Numbered from the stretch's first letter, positions 33,298-45,647 are shown. The stretch is DNA of 60,000 nt from Glandiceps talaboti (GCF_964340395.1 NC_135561.1:9837732-9897731), one strand, 5' to 3'. Notes: generated from the letters alone by a model not told the origin. Translations and numbers: made by a program.

Positions 33298-35057
33298 ATG
33301 TATATGTATGTATGGAAGGATGGATGGATGTATGTATGTATGTATGTATGTATGTATGTATGTATGTATGTATGTATGTATGTATGTATGTATGTATGTA
33401 TGTATTTAGGTGGGTGGGTTAGTGAATGGGTGGGTATGTAAGGTAGACGGTAGGTTGGTGGGTATGTGGGCGGGTAATTAGATAGGTAGGTCCCTTTGTG
33501 GGTTGGTGGGTAGGTAGGTAACATGGTGCGCTTGAGGTAAGTGGCTTTTGTATTGAATTTGGAGAGACAGATAAAAAAGGTAAAGCTTAAACACAAAAAA
33601 GACACACGATATTGCATCACAAAATAACGGTTAAAAAATGTAAGTACCCTGAGATCAAGGGCATGAGGCAACAATTTTGGTGTCTATAACAATACTGACA
33701 AGTTTCGTCAAGTTCTTGTTTATCATTATTTCAGTATCCCGAATCGCTAATTAATATCTAATTATAATACACAGAGAAATACATATATTTAACTCGGTCG
33801 AATCGCACTGGAATACAAATAGAATATATACGGGACTCTGCTGCGGAGAGTACCGATTGAATAGCGCCCCCAACGGTCGCCAACGGTCGTAGAATTTATT
33901 TCTCTGTCTTGTCGCGAGATCGAATGATTAATGATTCGAATCTTGGAATTTGAAAATTCAACCTCCACGAGCTCTACATTTGCTGAATTTGCTCATTTGC
34001 TAAAAAAAAGGAGGGGTAGGACATCTTTTTTTTCGTTGTATGCGTGAAACCACATCGCCCTCGTTCACGGACTCTTTCTGATTCGGGCAAACTTACGAGT
34101 ATTTGTTTACTCAGTCAAAAGATATGTTGTTACGTTTTCTCTTTCATTCAAAGTGTATATTTTGAAGAGACACAGATATGACGACTAATGTTTTATGATT
34201 ATTTTTACGTATTTTTATGAAAATAATATAGACCGGAATCGACTGTGTGTTCGAGCCTACCGCAACTCTACGGCACCAAATATCCATTAAACCAAGATAT
34301 TATCAATTGTGTTTTTGTTTATATCCCTCGCAAAGACGCACCGTTTCGGAGCTTCAGTTCATATAATATGCTGTTTCGGCAATCTGTTTTACTGTCCCGC
34401 AAACGCCATAATGTACTGAAACATGCGAAATATATATCTCACCACAAGAGGGCAGCAGGTGGTATCAAGCTTCGAGAGAAAATTCATGGGTCACATGTTC
34501 GATTTGAAGCGTCCTGATTGGTTTATTCGATGCCGCGTCCTACCCCTCTGTATATTGCACATGCTGCAAGTTTAAGCAACGAATGCGTTTGAGCTCGAGC
34601 ACGCCAAGCAGCGCAGCTCGTCAGCTGTCGCGAGCGCACTAAGCATCGATTTTGCACCATGTCTATCCGTATACTTTCTTTTTCATTTTTTTTAAAAGAC
34701 CATTATCATTTTCGGGTTTCACCAGAATTGTTGCCTCATGCCCCTGCCCTGACATTGTTCAATAAATAAGTTACCTGGTGGTTTTGTGACCTTTGAGGTC
34801 AACATGTCAAGCTCATTCCAATGGTCCACGTTTGGGTCTCTTCGTTCCGGAGTTATTAGCGTTCGAGTTTGCCTTGCATCGATGACCACAACAGCAGTCA
34901 TTGCTACAAAGTGCACGTCTTTCACTTTACTTGGTGTTGTGAAATTCTCAATTATCACACCAGTCTGACCCAACACTCTTCTAAGAAGTTCAGTGACATG
35001 TTCTTCAGCCTTCTTGAAGGAATGCAACTTTGCGAATGTGTACACTTTTTGCTCCAT
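30149..35057 (-). CDS. Unrecognised tail-anchored protein, ~438 aa, three exons
   Basis: Exons 35059-34775, 32935-32276 and 30522-30149 join in phase 1 at both junctions with good GT/AG sites. Start is taken as ATG at 35057, two bases into its exon; a non-coding first exon ending at 36143 (donor GTGAGT) may precede it. Residues 45-60 ([16 protein letters not shown]), 96-103 (SVLIIIYG) and about 285-297 ([13 protein letters not shown]) look like buried parallel beta strands. A Cys cluster (YWCSPCC) lies near residue 269. The last 30 residues hold one membrane span ([20 protein letters not shown]) and a short basic end, the layout of tail-anchored proteins of ER or outer mitochondrial membrane; there is no signal peptide. 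About 100 polar, Ser-rich residues link body and anchor. No family is recognised. A 1,085-bp TIR element sits in intron 1. Confidence 0.7.
30725..30875. repeat. Dispersed repeat, copy b
   Basis: Second copy of the repeat at 28960-29110, in an intron of the tail-anchored gene. A G run at 30892-30901 follows it. Confidence 0.6.
31696..32135. repeat. Compound tetranucleotide array
   Basis: Successive pure blocks of ATGT, TG, TGCG, TATG, ACGT (31869-31902), ATGT, TCTG, TGCG, ATGT, TG and ATGT, ending in GGTAG units. It lies in intron 2 of the tail-anchored gene. Frames read from it are artefacts. Confidence 0.95.
32276..32935 (-). CDS. Central exon of the unrecognised tail-anchored protein
   Basis: A 660-bp exon, phase 1 to 1, with 219 codons and no stops. 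It codes [19 protein letters not shown] at its start and the WCSPCC and ADYIRTELG segments near its end. Its length and clean splice borders make chance unlikely. Confidence 0.8.
33050..33410. repeat. ATGT and AGGT tetranucleotide array
   Basis: (TATG)n with blocks of (GGTA)n and TG in intron 1 of the tail-anchored gene. GGGT-rich degenerate units continue to about 33520. Confidence 0.95.
33659..34743. mobile_element. DNA element with terminal inverted repeats, 1,085 bp
   Basis: Left end GGGCATGAGGCAACAATTTT and right end the complement (AATTGTTGCCTCATGCCC), with one mismatch in about 24 bp. CCCTGA lies 6 bp outside the left end and 3 bp outside the right end, so a target duplication is possible but not exact. 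A second inverted pair, GGGGTAGGAC near 34014 and GTCCTACCCC near 34537, lies inside. No transposase frame is seen. Confidence 0.6.
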
Positions 35058-35059
35058 AC
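34775..35059 (-). CDS. First coding exon of the unrecognised tail-anchored protein
   Basis: 285 bp between ATATAG (minus-strand acceptor) and donor GTAACT. It contains [20 protein letters not shown], a likely helix, and the strand [16 protein letters not shown]. The frame is also open upstream through the intron, but that part is a microsatellite artefact beyond about 35280. Confidence 0.65.
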
Positions 35060-35283
35060 CTATATAAAGGGAAAATCTGACAATCATCGAATTATATGAA
35101 CTGACAGTAAACAGTATAATTATTGCAGAACAAATAATCCCCAGAAATGAAACCTCGTTTATTCGGATACTGAATATGTTACTTCTCATAATTGACACTA
35201 AACTAATCTGAAAAGATTTATTGGCATTACTAGTGCTAGCAATGATATCATGTCTAGTTGTGCAGTTACTATTCTCTGCCTGA

Positions 35284-35288
<5 letters not shown>

Positions 35289-35332
<44 letters not shown>

Positions 35333-35517
35333 TACATACATACATACATACATACATACATACATACATACATACATACAGACAGACATACATACATACA
35401 TACATACATACATACATACATACATACATACAGGCAGACAGAGACACACATGCATACATACATACATACATACATACATACATACATACATACATACATA
35501 CATACATACATAAATGC

Positions 35518-35609
<92 letters not shown>

Positions 35610-35676
35610 TTGGTAGTACTGGAACTCTTTCTTGGGTGTAACTCGGAGTTTCACGCATATTGCAATCATCAGACAC

Positions 35677-35764
<88 letters not shown>
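35289..35764. repeat. Compound CA, CATA, TA and TC microsatellite
   Basis: (CA)n, (CATA)n with CAGA units, (TA)n at 35519-35606, 77 bp of unique sequence, (TC)n and (TA)n again. It lies upstream of the first coding exon of the tail-anchored gene. Confidence 0.95.
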
Positions 35765-35766
<2 letters not shown>

Positions 35767-36144
35767 AATACATACATGCTATGATACCTACCCACCTACT
35801 CTACGTACGTGTTCAAAAGGGGGTTTTACCTCGCAGCACTAGGTGGATGAATGGACGAACAACTCGTAAGTTTCACGTTCTAAAAACGGTCGATAAGAAT
35901 AGGACCCTTTGGATAAGAATAAAACCCTTTGTGAATTGTTGAATAAAACATGCATTATGTCTATTAAGTTATAGATATGTCTAGCACATACTACATGTAT
36001 ATCATTCAACTGAACGCTGGGAGTGTCAGGGCGGTTTGACATGTTAAGTATTAGCAATGCAATACCAACCCTACTAATAAATTAATTTTGACATAAATAG
36101 TATATAGCTTATGTCTGATAAATATTCTATGAAAATACTCACCT

Positions 36145-38300
36145 CGACTCCAGAAGTTCTGTCTTCAATGTCAACAAACACCCTGACCTGGCAATAGTGG
36201 CAATAAATGGTGTATGACTATGTTGTATATGACCAGCTAAGTCGTCATGTGATTGTCGATGTACGTATGCACTTTGAACTCAGTTCAGGTCATGACCTTA
36301 TTGTATTGTAAAACGAGTAAACAAGGTAATATTCATGCGCAGTGCAGTGGAAGACAAATCTGGCCGCCTTCTGATATATTAACACTAACAGGCGGGTTCA
36401 AAGGAGGTGGATGTCATTACTCTAGTCTAGTGTTTTAGAAACACCGAATACGTCATAATCATCTTGGAAATGAGTTTGAAATTTTATCATTTATAGTGAG
36501 GGATGAATTCTTGACGCTGTCAACTCCTCAGCCTCGGAGAAAATAATGGCGCTTTACCAAACAGTGTCCAATTATTTTCAGTTACTGGCCGAGAACTTAT
36601 AACTATCAGATAGAAACAGTGATTTAGTATTCTTAGACACCATTTATTATCTTTAAAATTGCGGCGATGTGAAGCTATTACAAGGTTGCCACTGATTGGA
36701 TAACATACATATACTTTATCACTCATTAACAATACAGCCAATAGATGTACTTGTTTCCTTTGTTTTCTAGCCAATCAGAATGAACCTTATCAAACGCTTT
36801 ACATTACCTGGTAAGATCATAAACATGAATACCATAAATGAAAAAAAGAAGAAGAAACAACAGACATCTGCAAAATGATGTGATTGGTTGGAATTGAATA
36901 ATTCAAAATAGCCGAAGTATTTTATTTTAAAAAAATTAATAAAAATAACTGTGAATTGCAAACCACAAACTTGAATAACTTGTTACGAACTAGGTCAAAC
37001 TATAGAAGCAAAAGTAATACCTAATAATTCGACTCGCTTTTTCTGATTGTGTCAATTAAAAAAATATATCCAATGTGTTCTTCTTGTGGAATACAATCAT
37101 AGTGATACAGTCTTAGATAAGATAATGACTGAAATGGAAACTATAAAGAAATACGTACAAACTTATAAAATTTGATGTACAACTGATAACATATATTATA
37201 TGCAAATTGTGGTGTGAAAAGTAAATAATATAGCTAAAGTATTAAACTAACACAACTACAGTACTTTAAAGTAACTATATAACGAACAATGGTAGAAATA
37301 AAACTATATAGCTAAAATTTACCATTATTATGAGCTTAGCACTTGAAAATATATAATGTAGCGAACACTGTAGAAGTAAAACATATAGCAACACTATAGT
37401 AAACTTCCACGTCTAAAGTATAAGAAAAGCCGGAGTGTACAGCTGAAATATAAAATTGCCATGTCAACAGTTGTGAAATAACAATAGCTTAATCATCGTA
37501 ATTAAACAAAAAACACAAATATCTGAAAAAACTAACGTAGAAAACGTCAAATGACGGTTAACCTAAATCATTATTCACATGATTTCGAGGAAATGAAATA
37601 TCATCTAAGATGTTTGTTAAAGAAAAGAACCAAGGTAGAAAGATGATTGGTATGAATGGTTAGACACGTAACGACTTCGATGTGGTTGTTATTGTCATCA
37701 ATGGTCGTATATCACTGTATTCTGGTCATAGGTCATTGGTAGGATAAAATGATTTATCGATAATAATTTGAAGTGCTTGCCCTCCAAAATAACAACATCA
37801 CATGCAGTATTCGTTTTCTGACAATTGGTGGGACTGCGTGTGTACGTCTGTCATGTGTGTATGTATGTATGTATGTATGTATGTATGTATGTATGTATGT
37901 ATGTATGTATGTGTGTGTGTGTGTGTGCGTGCGTGTGCGTGCGTGCGTGCGTATGTATGCATGCATGCATGCATGCATGGATGGATGGATGGATGGATGG
38001 ATAGATGAATGCATGTATGAAATAGTAATGATTATTGTTTTTCAACGATTTGACTTGTTTTGAGCCCCGCAGAACGAATGACGTCGACACGCTTTGTTAT
38101 GACTTGAAACGACCAGGGTAAAAAACTCCCATATGTTTTGCCTTCAATTTGGCTGGCGTGTGGTATATTCTAAATAGGTAAAGATATATACACGTTGTAT
38201 CTTTGATCTTATGAAAGTAACACCCAGCTTTCATCTATGATTATGATCTAAATATTGACATCTTTATAAGCTGAGATATCGCAAACGATCATGTTAAATT
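36145..38300. other. Intergenic stretch upstream of tail-anchored gene
   Basis: AT-rich sequence with an ATGT/TGCG/ATGG microsatellite at about 37855-38010. No exon is supported; the open frames are short and lack splice or domain evidence. Confidence 0.5.
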
Positions 38301-38305
38301 ATAAC

Positions 38306-41300
38306 CTACACTTCTGCATTTTGATGCAAATATATTTCCAGCCTCTGCCAGAATTGTCGACGCTCGTCAACTTTGTCTTCTTCCGCCCCGGGCCACGACA
38401 GATAGATGTTTGTATTTAGTAAATACTTGATGAAATCTGGGACCTTTTTACGCGGAAGGTCTTCCAACAACACGAATAAAACAAAGTCAGTGTCTTTGTT
38501 TTCAATTAATAACTGTGTGGCAAACTGTACTTCGAATTTACACCACTTACTCGCTAGAAAATGTTTCGAAACTACAAACAAAACTTTCCCGCTCTGTCTC
38601 ATTGCATCTCTAATACTTGCAATAAGTGATTTGCCGATAATAAAATCTCTGTAACATACACATAGTTTGTGTCGAGATTCCGGGCCTTCCAAGGTCGACA
38701 AAAAGACTTCATCCACCCAATCTTGGTCGTTCTTGTTAAACGAAATATACGCATCGTATTGTAATTCTGTAACATTACGTTCTATTGGTTGGTATTGTCG
38801 GCGTCGAAGTTTGTACAAAAACCAACGATAGCGTAGAGGCCATCTGAATTTATAGATGACTCGCGCCACACTTGCCAGGACGATAGTGACAAATGTTGCA
38901 ACCCCTACTGCGATATAAATCTTAATTTGAATTCGATCCGAAAAATCAACCATCATAACTGGCTTTCCAGCCACTGACCTAGGGGCCTCACAAATATACG
39001 TTTGCCATGGCAACGTGTTATCTCTCACAAAGGAAATATTAACGTATTTTGCGATGAACTTCTGCAATTCATGGAAATTCTTATTACACAAAAATGGGTT
39101 ACCTTCAAGGTATATCTCCTCCAGGGTAGGAGTATTGTGAAATATGTAAGGATCTATGTATTGAAAATTATTGAAGCTCAAATCAAGCCCTTTCAACTTT
39201 GAACTATTTAGGAATAAATCGCTAGGTATATAGGATAGGTTGTTGTGAGAAACATCCAAATATTCCAACAGATTGAGCTTAGAAAAATATTTGGAACAAA
39301 GAACTGATATGCGACAATATGAGATATCCAGGGTTCCAACATTTGTGAAATTCTCGAAAAACATACTTGGGGAATCTTCACATGACACAATTTCAAGTTC
39401 AATGTTGATAGTGTTTCCACCAAGTCCCAGAATTTGGATGTTTGGAGCTTCTACTGACGATATATACTTTGAGTAATCGTTAAGTTTGATTCTGGAGGAG
39501 TAAATATATAACTGTATTGCTTTCGGTAAAACAAATGCGATTGGTAGTGTACTTATGACATCCATTTTTAGTATACGGACATGTGAAAACAAAACTGGTT
39601 TCCTGGTGAAGAAATCTGTCCGAATAAATTCGATGGAGCATAAAGAATCATATGAATTAAAAACATCTATATCTGTATCGTGGCATACCAAAAGATTCTG
39701 CCCTAAGTTAAGAGTTTCTATTGATGAGTTAGAGAGTTCTTTAAAAGCCATGAAAACCTCGTGAATTCTATTATATTCTAAGTTTAATTCTAACAAGTTA
39801 TTCAATCCTGAAAAGGCAGTGTCTGCTATTTTCGAAATTTGGTTGTTATACATGGATAAGTACTTCAGGTTACCGAGACCAACAAAGGCCGCGCTATATA
39901 GGACCTTAATGTTGTTGTTTGATAGAGATAGTGTTTCTAGTTTACCTAGAGAACTAAATGAGTAAGCTAGAATCTCTTGAAGTGAGTTAAAACTCATGTC
40001 AAGTGTAATTAAACTTACCGTGCTATTGAAAGTGTTAGAGTTAATGGATCGAATGTTATTATGAGATAGATCAATCAATTCAACCAGTGTTAGGTTCTGG
40101 AAGGTGTAATCTTCGATAATTACAAGCAAATTGTCACTAACATATAATCTTTGTAAGTATCGAAGCTTCTGGAAAGCAAACTTGTTGATTGAAGCAATAT
40201 AACTATGGTCCATTCTTATTACTTTGAGGTCTTGAAAACACGAAAATGTATCTTCGGTTATAGCGAATGCCCTTGACTGCATAGAGATCAGTGCTGATGT
40301 TGACATGGTCTGGATGGTGTTGATTGAGAAATTAATATGTTCCATTTCCATACAAATTGAATTTATATACTCAACATCAAATAAAACCAAGGATTGTACT
40401 GCAGAATGCTTTAAAAGAGATCTCACAAACTGGACAACGTCGCATCCTACTTCAAGACACCGGAGATTAAGGGATTGTACGCTGGTGAACACATTGAACG
40501 ATGGGATATCGATTGCACGCTGGTCGACGAAGTGTACCGAGAGCTTGTTTATAGGTAGAGCAGTCAGGTGTGCATCAGTGACAACTTCCAAGCGAAATAA
40601 TTCTGGTGAACCAAGAAAAATATCTAAACATTGAAGGTTAAATGCGCTTATGTTCAATGCAATATAGTGAATCGGACCTCCAAGAGATAATGACTGCAAA
40701 TGTTTGAGTTTTTGGAGGGGTGTTGCCCAAACATGAGTCAAGTCATTACTTTTGATACTAAGGTTCACTAGTTTGTGTAACCCAATAAATGCTTCGTCAT
40801 CAATATATTTTACTTTACTCCCAGATATATCAAGAATTCTTAAATTCTGCAGGTACTTGAACATACCTGCTGTCATGTTTGAGAATTCATTGTAACCTAT
40901 GTATAGGCTTTCTAAGTTGTCCAAGCCACCGAATACAGGGGAAATAAAGTGCCTGTTGCTTAGGCCATTGTTACTTAGGTCTAGGTATTTTAGCCTTTCC
41001 AACCCATTCCATGCACAATTGCTGATGTTTAGGCTACCTATAGGTTGCGGTCCAGTTGTAGGGTTACTCAAGTCCAGTATTTCCATTGCTGTCATACTGC
41101 CAAATGAATTACACGGTACGTGGTGCAGTGCATTAGCAGATAAATTAAGTTCTCGAATGCTCTGCAGACTAAGAAAGTTATCTGGAGAGATGGTAGTAAT
41201 CTTGTTATTTGACAGGGTGAGTTTTTTGATGTTGGGTACATGGATGAAAGGGTCATGACCAAGATTCCCAATGACGTTAGTGTCGAGGTTTAACTCTACA

Positions 41301-41563
41301 ATAGCTGACGGTAGAAAACTTGGTATTGTGTTCATCTGCATTGACGAGCAGTCAAATCCGGTGCCATCGTACAGTGAAGTTACCGACCGACAGTACTTGA
41401 ATATCTCTTCACTTCTTATCAAACCATGGTTTGCCGAGGTGCACGTGAGCATAATATCCATTGTTAGAAATATGCCAAAGAGACATACTGCTTCAGCGAT
41501 ACGTTTCCCAAAGCACCCCATCTCTAATGTAGTCTTTGAGTGTTTGTTGCTCAACCTAATCAA
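38306..41563 (-). CDS. Toll-like receptor, 1085 aa, single exon
   Basis: An unbroken frame codes an N-terminal signal segment (AVCLFGIFLT near residue 30), an ectodomain of many leucine-rich repeats from about residue 65 to 825 (for example LRILDISGSK, LVNLSIKSNDL, LETLSLSNNNIKVL), a C-terminal cap, a membrane span at about 877-905 (IYIAVGVATFVTIVLASVA) and a TIR domain at about 936-1080. TIR box 1 is YDAYISFN, box 2 CVCYRDFIIGKS, box 3 FWQRL. Toll-like receptors sense microbial or endogenous ligands and signal through TIR adaptors. The single C-terminal cap is the vertebrate-like type. Odd points: the BB-loop Pro is Ile (RDFIIG), and the cap has NPFLCNK in place of the usual CxC. Start could be the first ATG or the Met at residue 15, whose product still has the signal segment. 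One exon is usual for many invertebrate TLRs. Subfamily not assigned. Confidence 0.95.
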   Translation of the reverse strand: MIRLSNKHSKTTLEMGCFGKRIAEAVCLFGIFLTMDIMLTCTSANHGLIRSEEIFKYCRSVTSLYDGTGFDCSSMQMNTIPSFLPSAIVELNLDTNVIGNLGHDPFIHVPNIKKLTLSNNKITTISPDNFLSLQSIRELNLSANALHHVPCNSFGSMTAMEILDLSNPTTGPQPIGSLNISNCAWNGLERLKYLDLSNNGLSNRHFISPVFGGLDNLESLYIGYNEFSNMTAGMFKYLQNLRILDISGSKVKYIDDEAFIGLHKLVNLSIKSNDLTHVWATPLQKLKHLQSLSLGGPIHYIALNISAFNLQCLDIFLGSPELFRLEVVTDAHLTALPINKLSVHFVDQRAIDIPSFNVFTSVQSLNLRCLEVGCDVVQFVRSLLKHSAVQSLVLFDVEYINSICMEMEHINFSINTIQTMSTSALISMQSRAFAITEDTFSCFQDLKVIRMDHSYIASINKFAFQKLRYLQRLYVSDNLLVIIEDYTFQNLTLVELIDLSHNNIRSINSNTFNSTVSLITLDMSFNSLQEILAYSFSSLGKLETLSLSNNNIKVLYSAAFVGLGNLKYLSMYNNQISKIADTAFSGLNNLLELNLEYNRIHEVFMAFKELSNSSIETLNLGQNLLVCHDTDIDVFNSYDSLCSIEFIRTDFFTRKPVLFSHVRILKMDVISTLPIAFVLPKAIQLYIYSSRIKLNDYSKYISSVEAPNIQILGLGGNTINIELEIVSCEDSPSMFFENFTNVGTLDISYCRISVLCSKYFSKLNLLEYLDVSHNNLSYIPSDLFLNSSKLKGLDLSFNNFQYIDPYIFHNTPTLEEIYLEGNPFLCNKNFHELQKFIAKYVNISFVRDNTLPWQTYICEAPRSVAGKPVMMVDFSDRIQIKIYIAVGVATFVTIVLASVARVIYKFRWPLRYRWFLYKLRRRQYQPIERNVTELQYDAYISFNKNDQDWVDEVFLSTLEGPESRHKLCVCYRDFIIGKSLIASIRDAMRQSGKVLFVVSKHFLASKWCKFEVQFATQLLIENKDTDFVLFVLLEDLPRKKVPDFIKYLLNTNIYLSWPGAEEDKVDERRQFWQRLEIYLHQNAEV

Positions 41564-41579
41564 AAGAATAAGGTAAGAA

Positions 41580-44500
41580 TATCATACTCAAAGATCTATT
41601 GAAAGTTAGAAAACAACGACCCATAAGAGATTATCTCTGTACTAGAGACAAGTCTCTACAATGAGAAACAAGTTCGGGTTATACCAATATCAAAGGCTGG
41701 CCATCCGCGGATGAAAATAAAAACCAGAGTAATATATAATACCATTAAACATGACATGTCATAACTATGTCAGTCATCCACAGAAATTCGGAAGGATCTT
41801 CTGTCCTTTGCCTTTAACTGAATTGAAAGTCATAATCGGTGTGTCATAAAACTGCACCAAGCGGACCAACGGATTGTGGGTTAATCATTTCTTTTCACTT
41901 GCGCTTTCGCCTTAAAGCTCATAGTCTCAAGGGGAATTGAGGCATACAACTTCAATAGATGTCACAGTGCTTTATCACAAAGTATACAGGACCATGCAGA
42001 TTCTGAAAAATCGTTTACTTTGTTCAGGTCCGTCACCAAAATGAAATGCATGCAACCTTATTGTTGTTTCGTTTCCTCTTTTAAGATACAGAGCTCTTTT
42101 TCTATCGTAACTCTACACTTTAATATATTGGACATAAACATCAATACCTTATATTTCTTTCCATTAGATTGCACTATTTTAGCAAATAGCTGCCAAAATC
42201 TTATACAGTGTAACAATGTACCATGTTTATTAATAACAATAACACCTCAAGGATTCATTTGCACCTGTTGTACATACATATCTTTATATAAACAGGAGAA
42301 AAATTACAGCAATGTTTATAATTAGAGTTTTACCAAGTCAAGCAATACATGTGGCAATGTAAGTAGGATTTTCATTTAGCCAATTAAAATGTTACAATGT
42401 TAGTGGGATTTGTACCAGAACGACGCACTGGATCAGGTTAACTGGCTGGTATTGTAACTTGTAGAAAAAGTTAATTAAAACATCTACACTCTAGACATGT
42501 ATACATTAACAAAGCTTCTGTTGTGACGCCATTACGGAAAATGTATTAATCATTTACGTTAAACCAAACTGTGAAGTATTTCATTAACATCCACTGATCG
42601 TAGGACATGTGAAGCAGGTCTCAATGAAGGCAGTATTTGTGTTTACGTTGATAAACGATATACATGCACTGAAAGTAGAATAAGGCAGATGCCACTTCTC
42701 CCTGACTTTTCGTCGCAACATGCTGGGGACAAAAACATGAAATAATAGAATTAACACCCTGAGTACACCTGTACATTTTTTGTGCTCTCCATATTTTTGA
42801 TTAAAACCATCTGGAGCATAATCTTCCTGGAAGTTCAAAAAACTTATATTGTACCTCATTCCATACCTGATATATGATATAGTTGCTTGTATGTCACAGG
42901 AAAGGTTGGCGATGAAGTAGCAATACTGCGATGTTACATTCAGTGTACCTACACGTTGTGCAAGCGACTCAAACACACACTAACAATCTGATGAAATTAG
43001 TAATGTATTGTTAAGTATTAACCATATACAAACACTGTATTTCCTAATACGTACCCATGGTTCTGAACATATATAAAGCAGGTAAATTCTTTTTCAAGTA
43101 TGTGACCTCACACAGGAGGGGCAGTTAACAGAGCTGTACTATGGCAATGGAATAGTCCGTCTGGCTTGTGAAACGATGCAACAAACCAGAAGAGTTTTGT
43201 TAACATGTTTAATAATACATATTGCATCTGTAAAAATACCCTTGACATTTAATGACTATGGATATTTTAAAAACCAATAATGCTCAATGTATACATTACA
43301 TACAATACATCAACTTAAAATGCAATATAATTTTGGAAAAATCCATAGTGAACATCTCATACATCAAAGGAAACAACAAGTTTCATCATTCTGATAACAT
43401 ATCCGTGTTACAGCCTTTCTCCGATAATATCAGTCTAGATACTTGAATATGAATGAATTTGAATATCAAGGTTTGTGCATATAAGTAGTGCTGTATCAGC
43501 AAGTATACCTATGATGTTATAGGTGTAGGCACTTGAATCTTGTCCCTATGTATATAATTTCAAAGACAATCACAAAAGTACTCTTTCCCGGTCAAAGGTC
43601 AGTGTCTAAGCTGCAAGATTACTTCTTTAACAATTTGGTATTGGTGCATGAATAGTGCTAGGGTTCGAGATACAAACTTCTGAAATTATTGAGAAAATTG
43701 TTATTTCATCTTGGACATGGTCATATCAGAGATAAGTGGCTTACCTGTATATTTAAATATGTGCAAACTTTTGAATAGTGTTTCTGGGTCATATTTGGAG
43801 CGTGTAAAGTATAACTGAGTTACTTGTTTTAAATTCAAAGTAAAGGTTATCGTCAACAACCAGAGTCTGATTACTGGAAAGCATACTTATGTAAACATAG
43901 CTGCAAGCATATTCAAGACTTGCGTCTCTAGGTGTAAAGCTGCCAGTTGCTACCTCCACACTGAGAGCGATATAAAACATAATATTGAGAGAAGCTAACG
44001 ATTACGCCTGCTCTATGACTCAACTGAGATTGAAGATAAAAATCATTTCCTACTTGTTTTCTTCTTTTGTGACCACTTCAGAACCAAGTATTCCAAGAAT
44101 TCTTTTGAGCTGACGTGAACGTTAATTCCTTAATCTATTGACATCTGATGACATTGTTAGTTTTTAATTTATTTCATGCAATGAAACTGCATAAAGAAGT
44201 GCACGAACATATTTGATCATCGTACATTTAATTTTTTTTTTGTCAATGGGTTTAAACTTTTGTGTACCTTGTGTTATGGGCAATACTGTTAACTATTACC
44301 TACAGATATAATATGGCAACTGACCAGTCATACTTATCAAAGTAACATGCATATGTACCATATTGTCTTTGTCAATTGTGCCAGGTTTGGTTGAAACTGA
44401 GTTTTTTGGTATCTGAAATATGGCTATCCATGAAAACACACACAAACGGATATGGGTAATTTCTGTAGCCCTTTCTGCAGTGGGGCAACATTATAGGAAG

Positions 44501-45640
44501 TTATCTTATTACAACTTAATTGGTATTTGAATATAATGTCAACTCCTCTGTTTAAGAGAACAGATATGTGGACTGGTGGACAAATTGAGCACATTTTCGG
44601 GTTCAAATAAGATTTCAACAAGTTTGTTTTTCAACAATATGTTACTTTACTTGCTAAAGCTGTTTGATTACAGTAAAATTGATTAAACACTACGATTTAG
44701 TATAAAAAGAACCGAATTACATTGGGAAGGTTAATTTAGTAATATAATATCACTTTAAATGCAATTAAAACAAAATAATATATGTGAACAATTATCACAT
44801 AGGACAAACTGTTCTAGTTTGTAAAGGAATGATTCTACTGACCATATTCTTGATAACATTAATAATCATTTTGCATAGACACAATATTGAATATTTTTAA
44901 AGGTCTAAAAAGAAGCCATCCACAATAAACTGATCAACCACCATAATGATTTCTGATAAAAAAAATTAAATTGAAAAAAAAAATATATAGCTACAATATA
45001 TCATTTTTATAAAATATTAAATAGATAACAACCTCTGAGTAACATAAATCCTAAGAATAAGTTAAGCTTCTTTTAAAAATGAATATTTTACATTTACTTG
45101 TAATACAGACACAGATAACTTTGAGATATTTTTAAAGAAAAATATATTAAATGAACACTGAATGAGTGAAATAGAAGATATTTGGTATAATAAAAAGATA
45201 AGGGTACTGGAAGGTGACTTAAGTAATTTGTGTAGATTAAAATATTCCATTTTAAAGTAAAAATTCAACTTTGTATGAAACAGAACTTTCTCTAAAATAC
45301 TATAGTTCTCAGTACACACAGGGTAACTTACATAGTTTGTCCTACTATGAACATACTTCTAATATTGGAGTGGCACCTGTCACGTGTTATTAGACCACCT
45401 TTCTGCGGTGGAATCTGCAAACATTGTATAACTCAGATTGCAAGGTTCACCTGCCAAAGAGCCCCTCTGGCAACTGGCATATATAAATTGTGTAGATTTG
45501 AACAGGCACTGCCTATGTTGTAACAAATTTTGTCAATAAAATGCTCAATAACATATACTGAGAAACGAAACCCAAATTCGTTCAGAATGGTTGTCAAAGC
45601 TGGTTGACTTGAAAGTTGGTTGGTTGGGGGAGGGGTGACC
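41580..45640. other. Intergenic stretch between TLR and kinase genes
   Basis: No microsatellite arrays and no convincing exons. A short plus-strand Cys-rich segment near 42168-42275 after a TTAG acceptor has a loose EGF-like spacing but is not enough for a call. Confidence 0.5.
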
Positions 45641-45647
45641 CATTGTC

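Noticed and set aside
34719-35795. 358-residue minus-strand frame
   Set aside because: Only 34775-35059 looks coding; the rest is intron and CA/CATA/TA microsatellite that happens to stay open.
42168-42275. EGF-like Cys spacing after a TTAG acceptor
   Set aside because: Cys spacing is loose, the usual Gly residues are missing, and no partner exon is nearby.
42584-42976. 130-residue minus-strand frame
   Set aside because: No recognisable domain, no splice support, and composition like the surrounding intergenic DNA.
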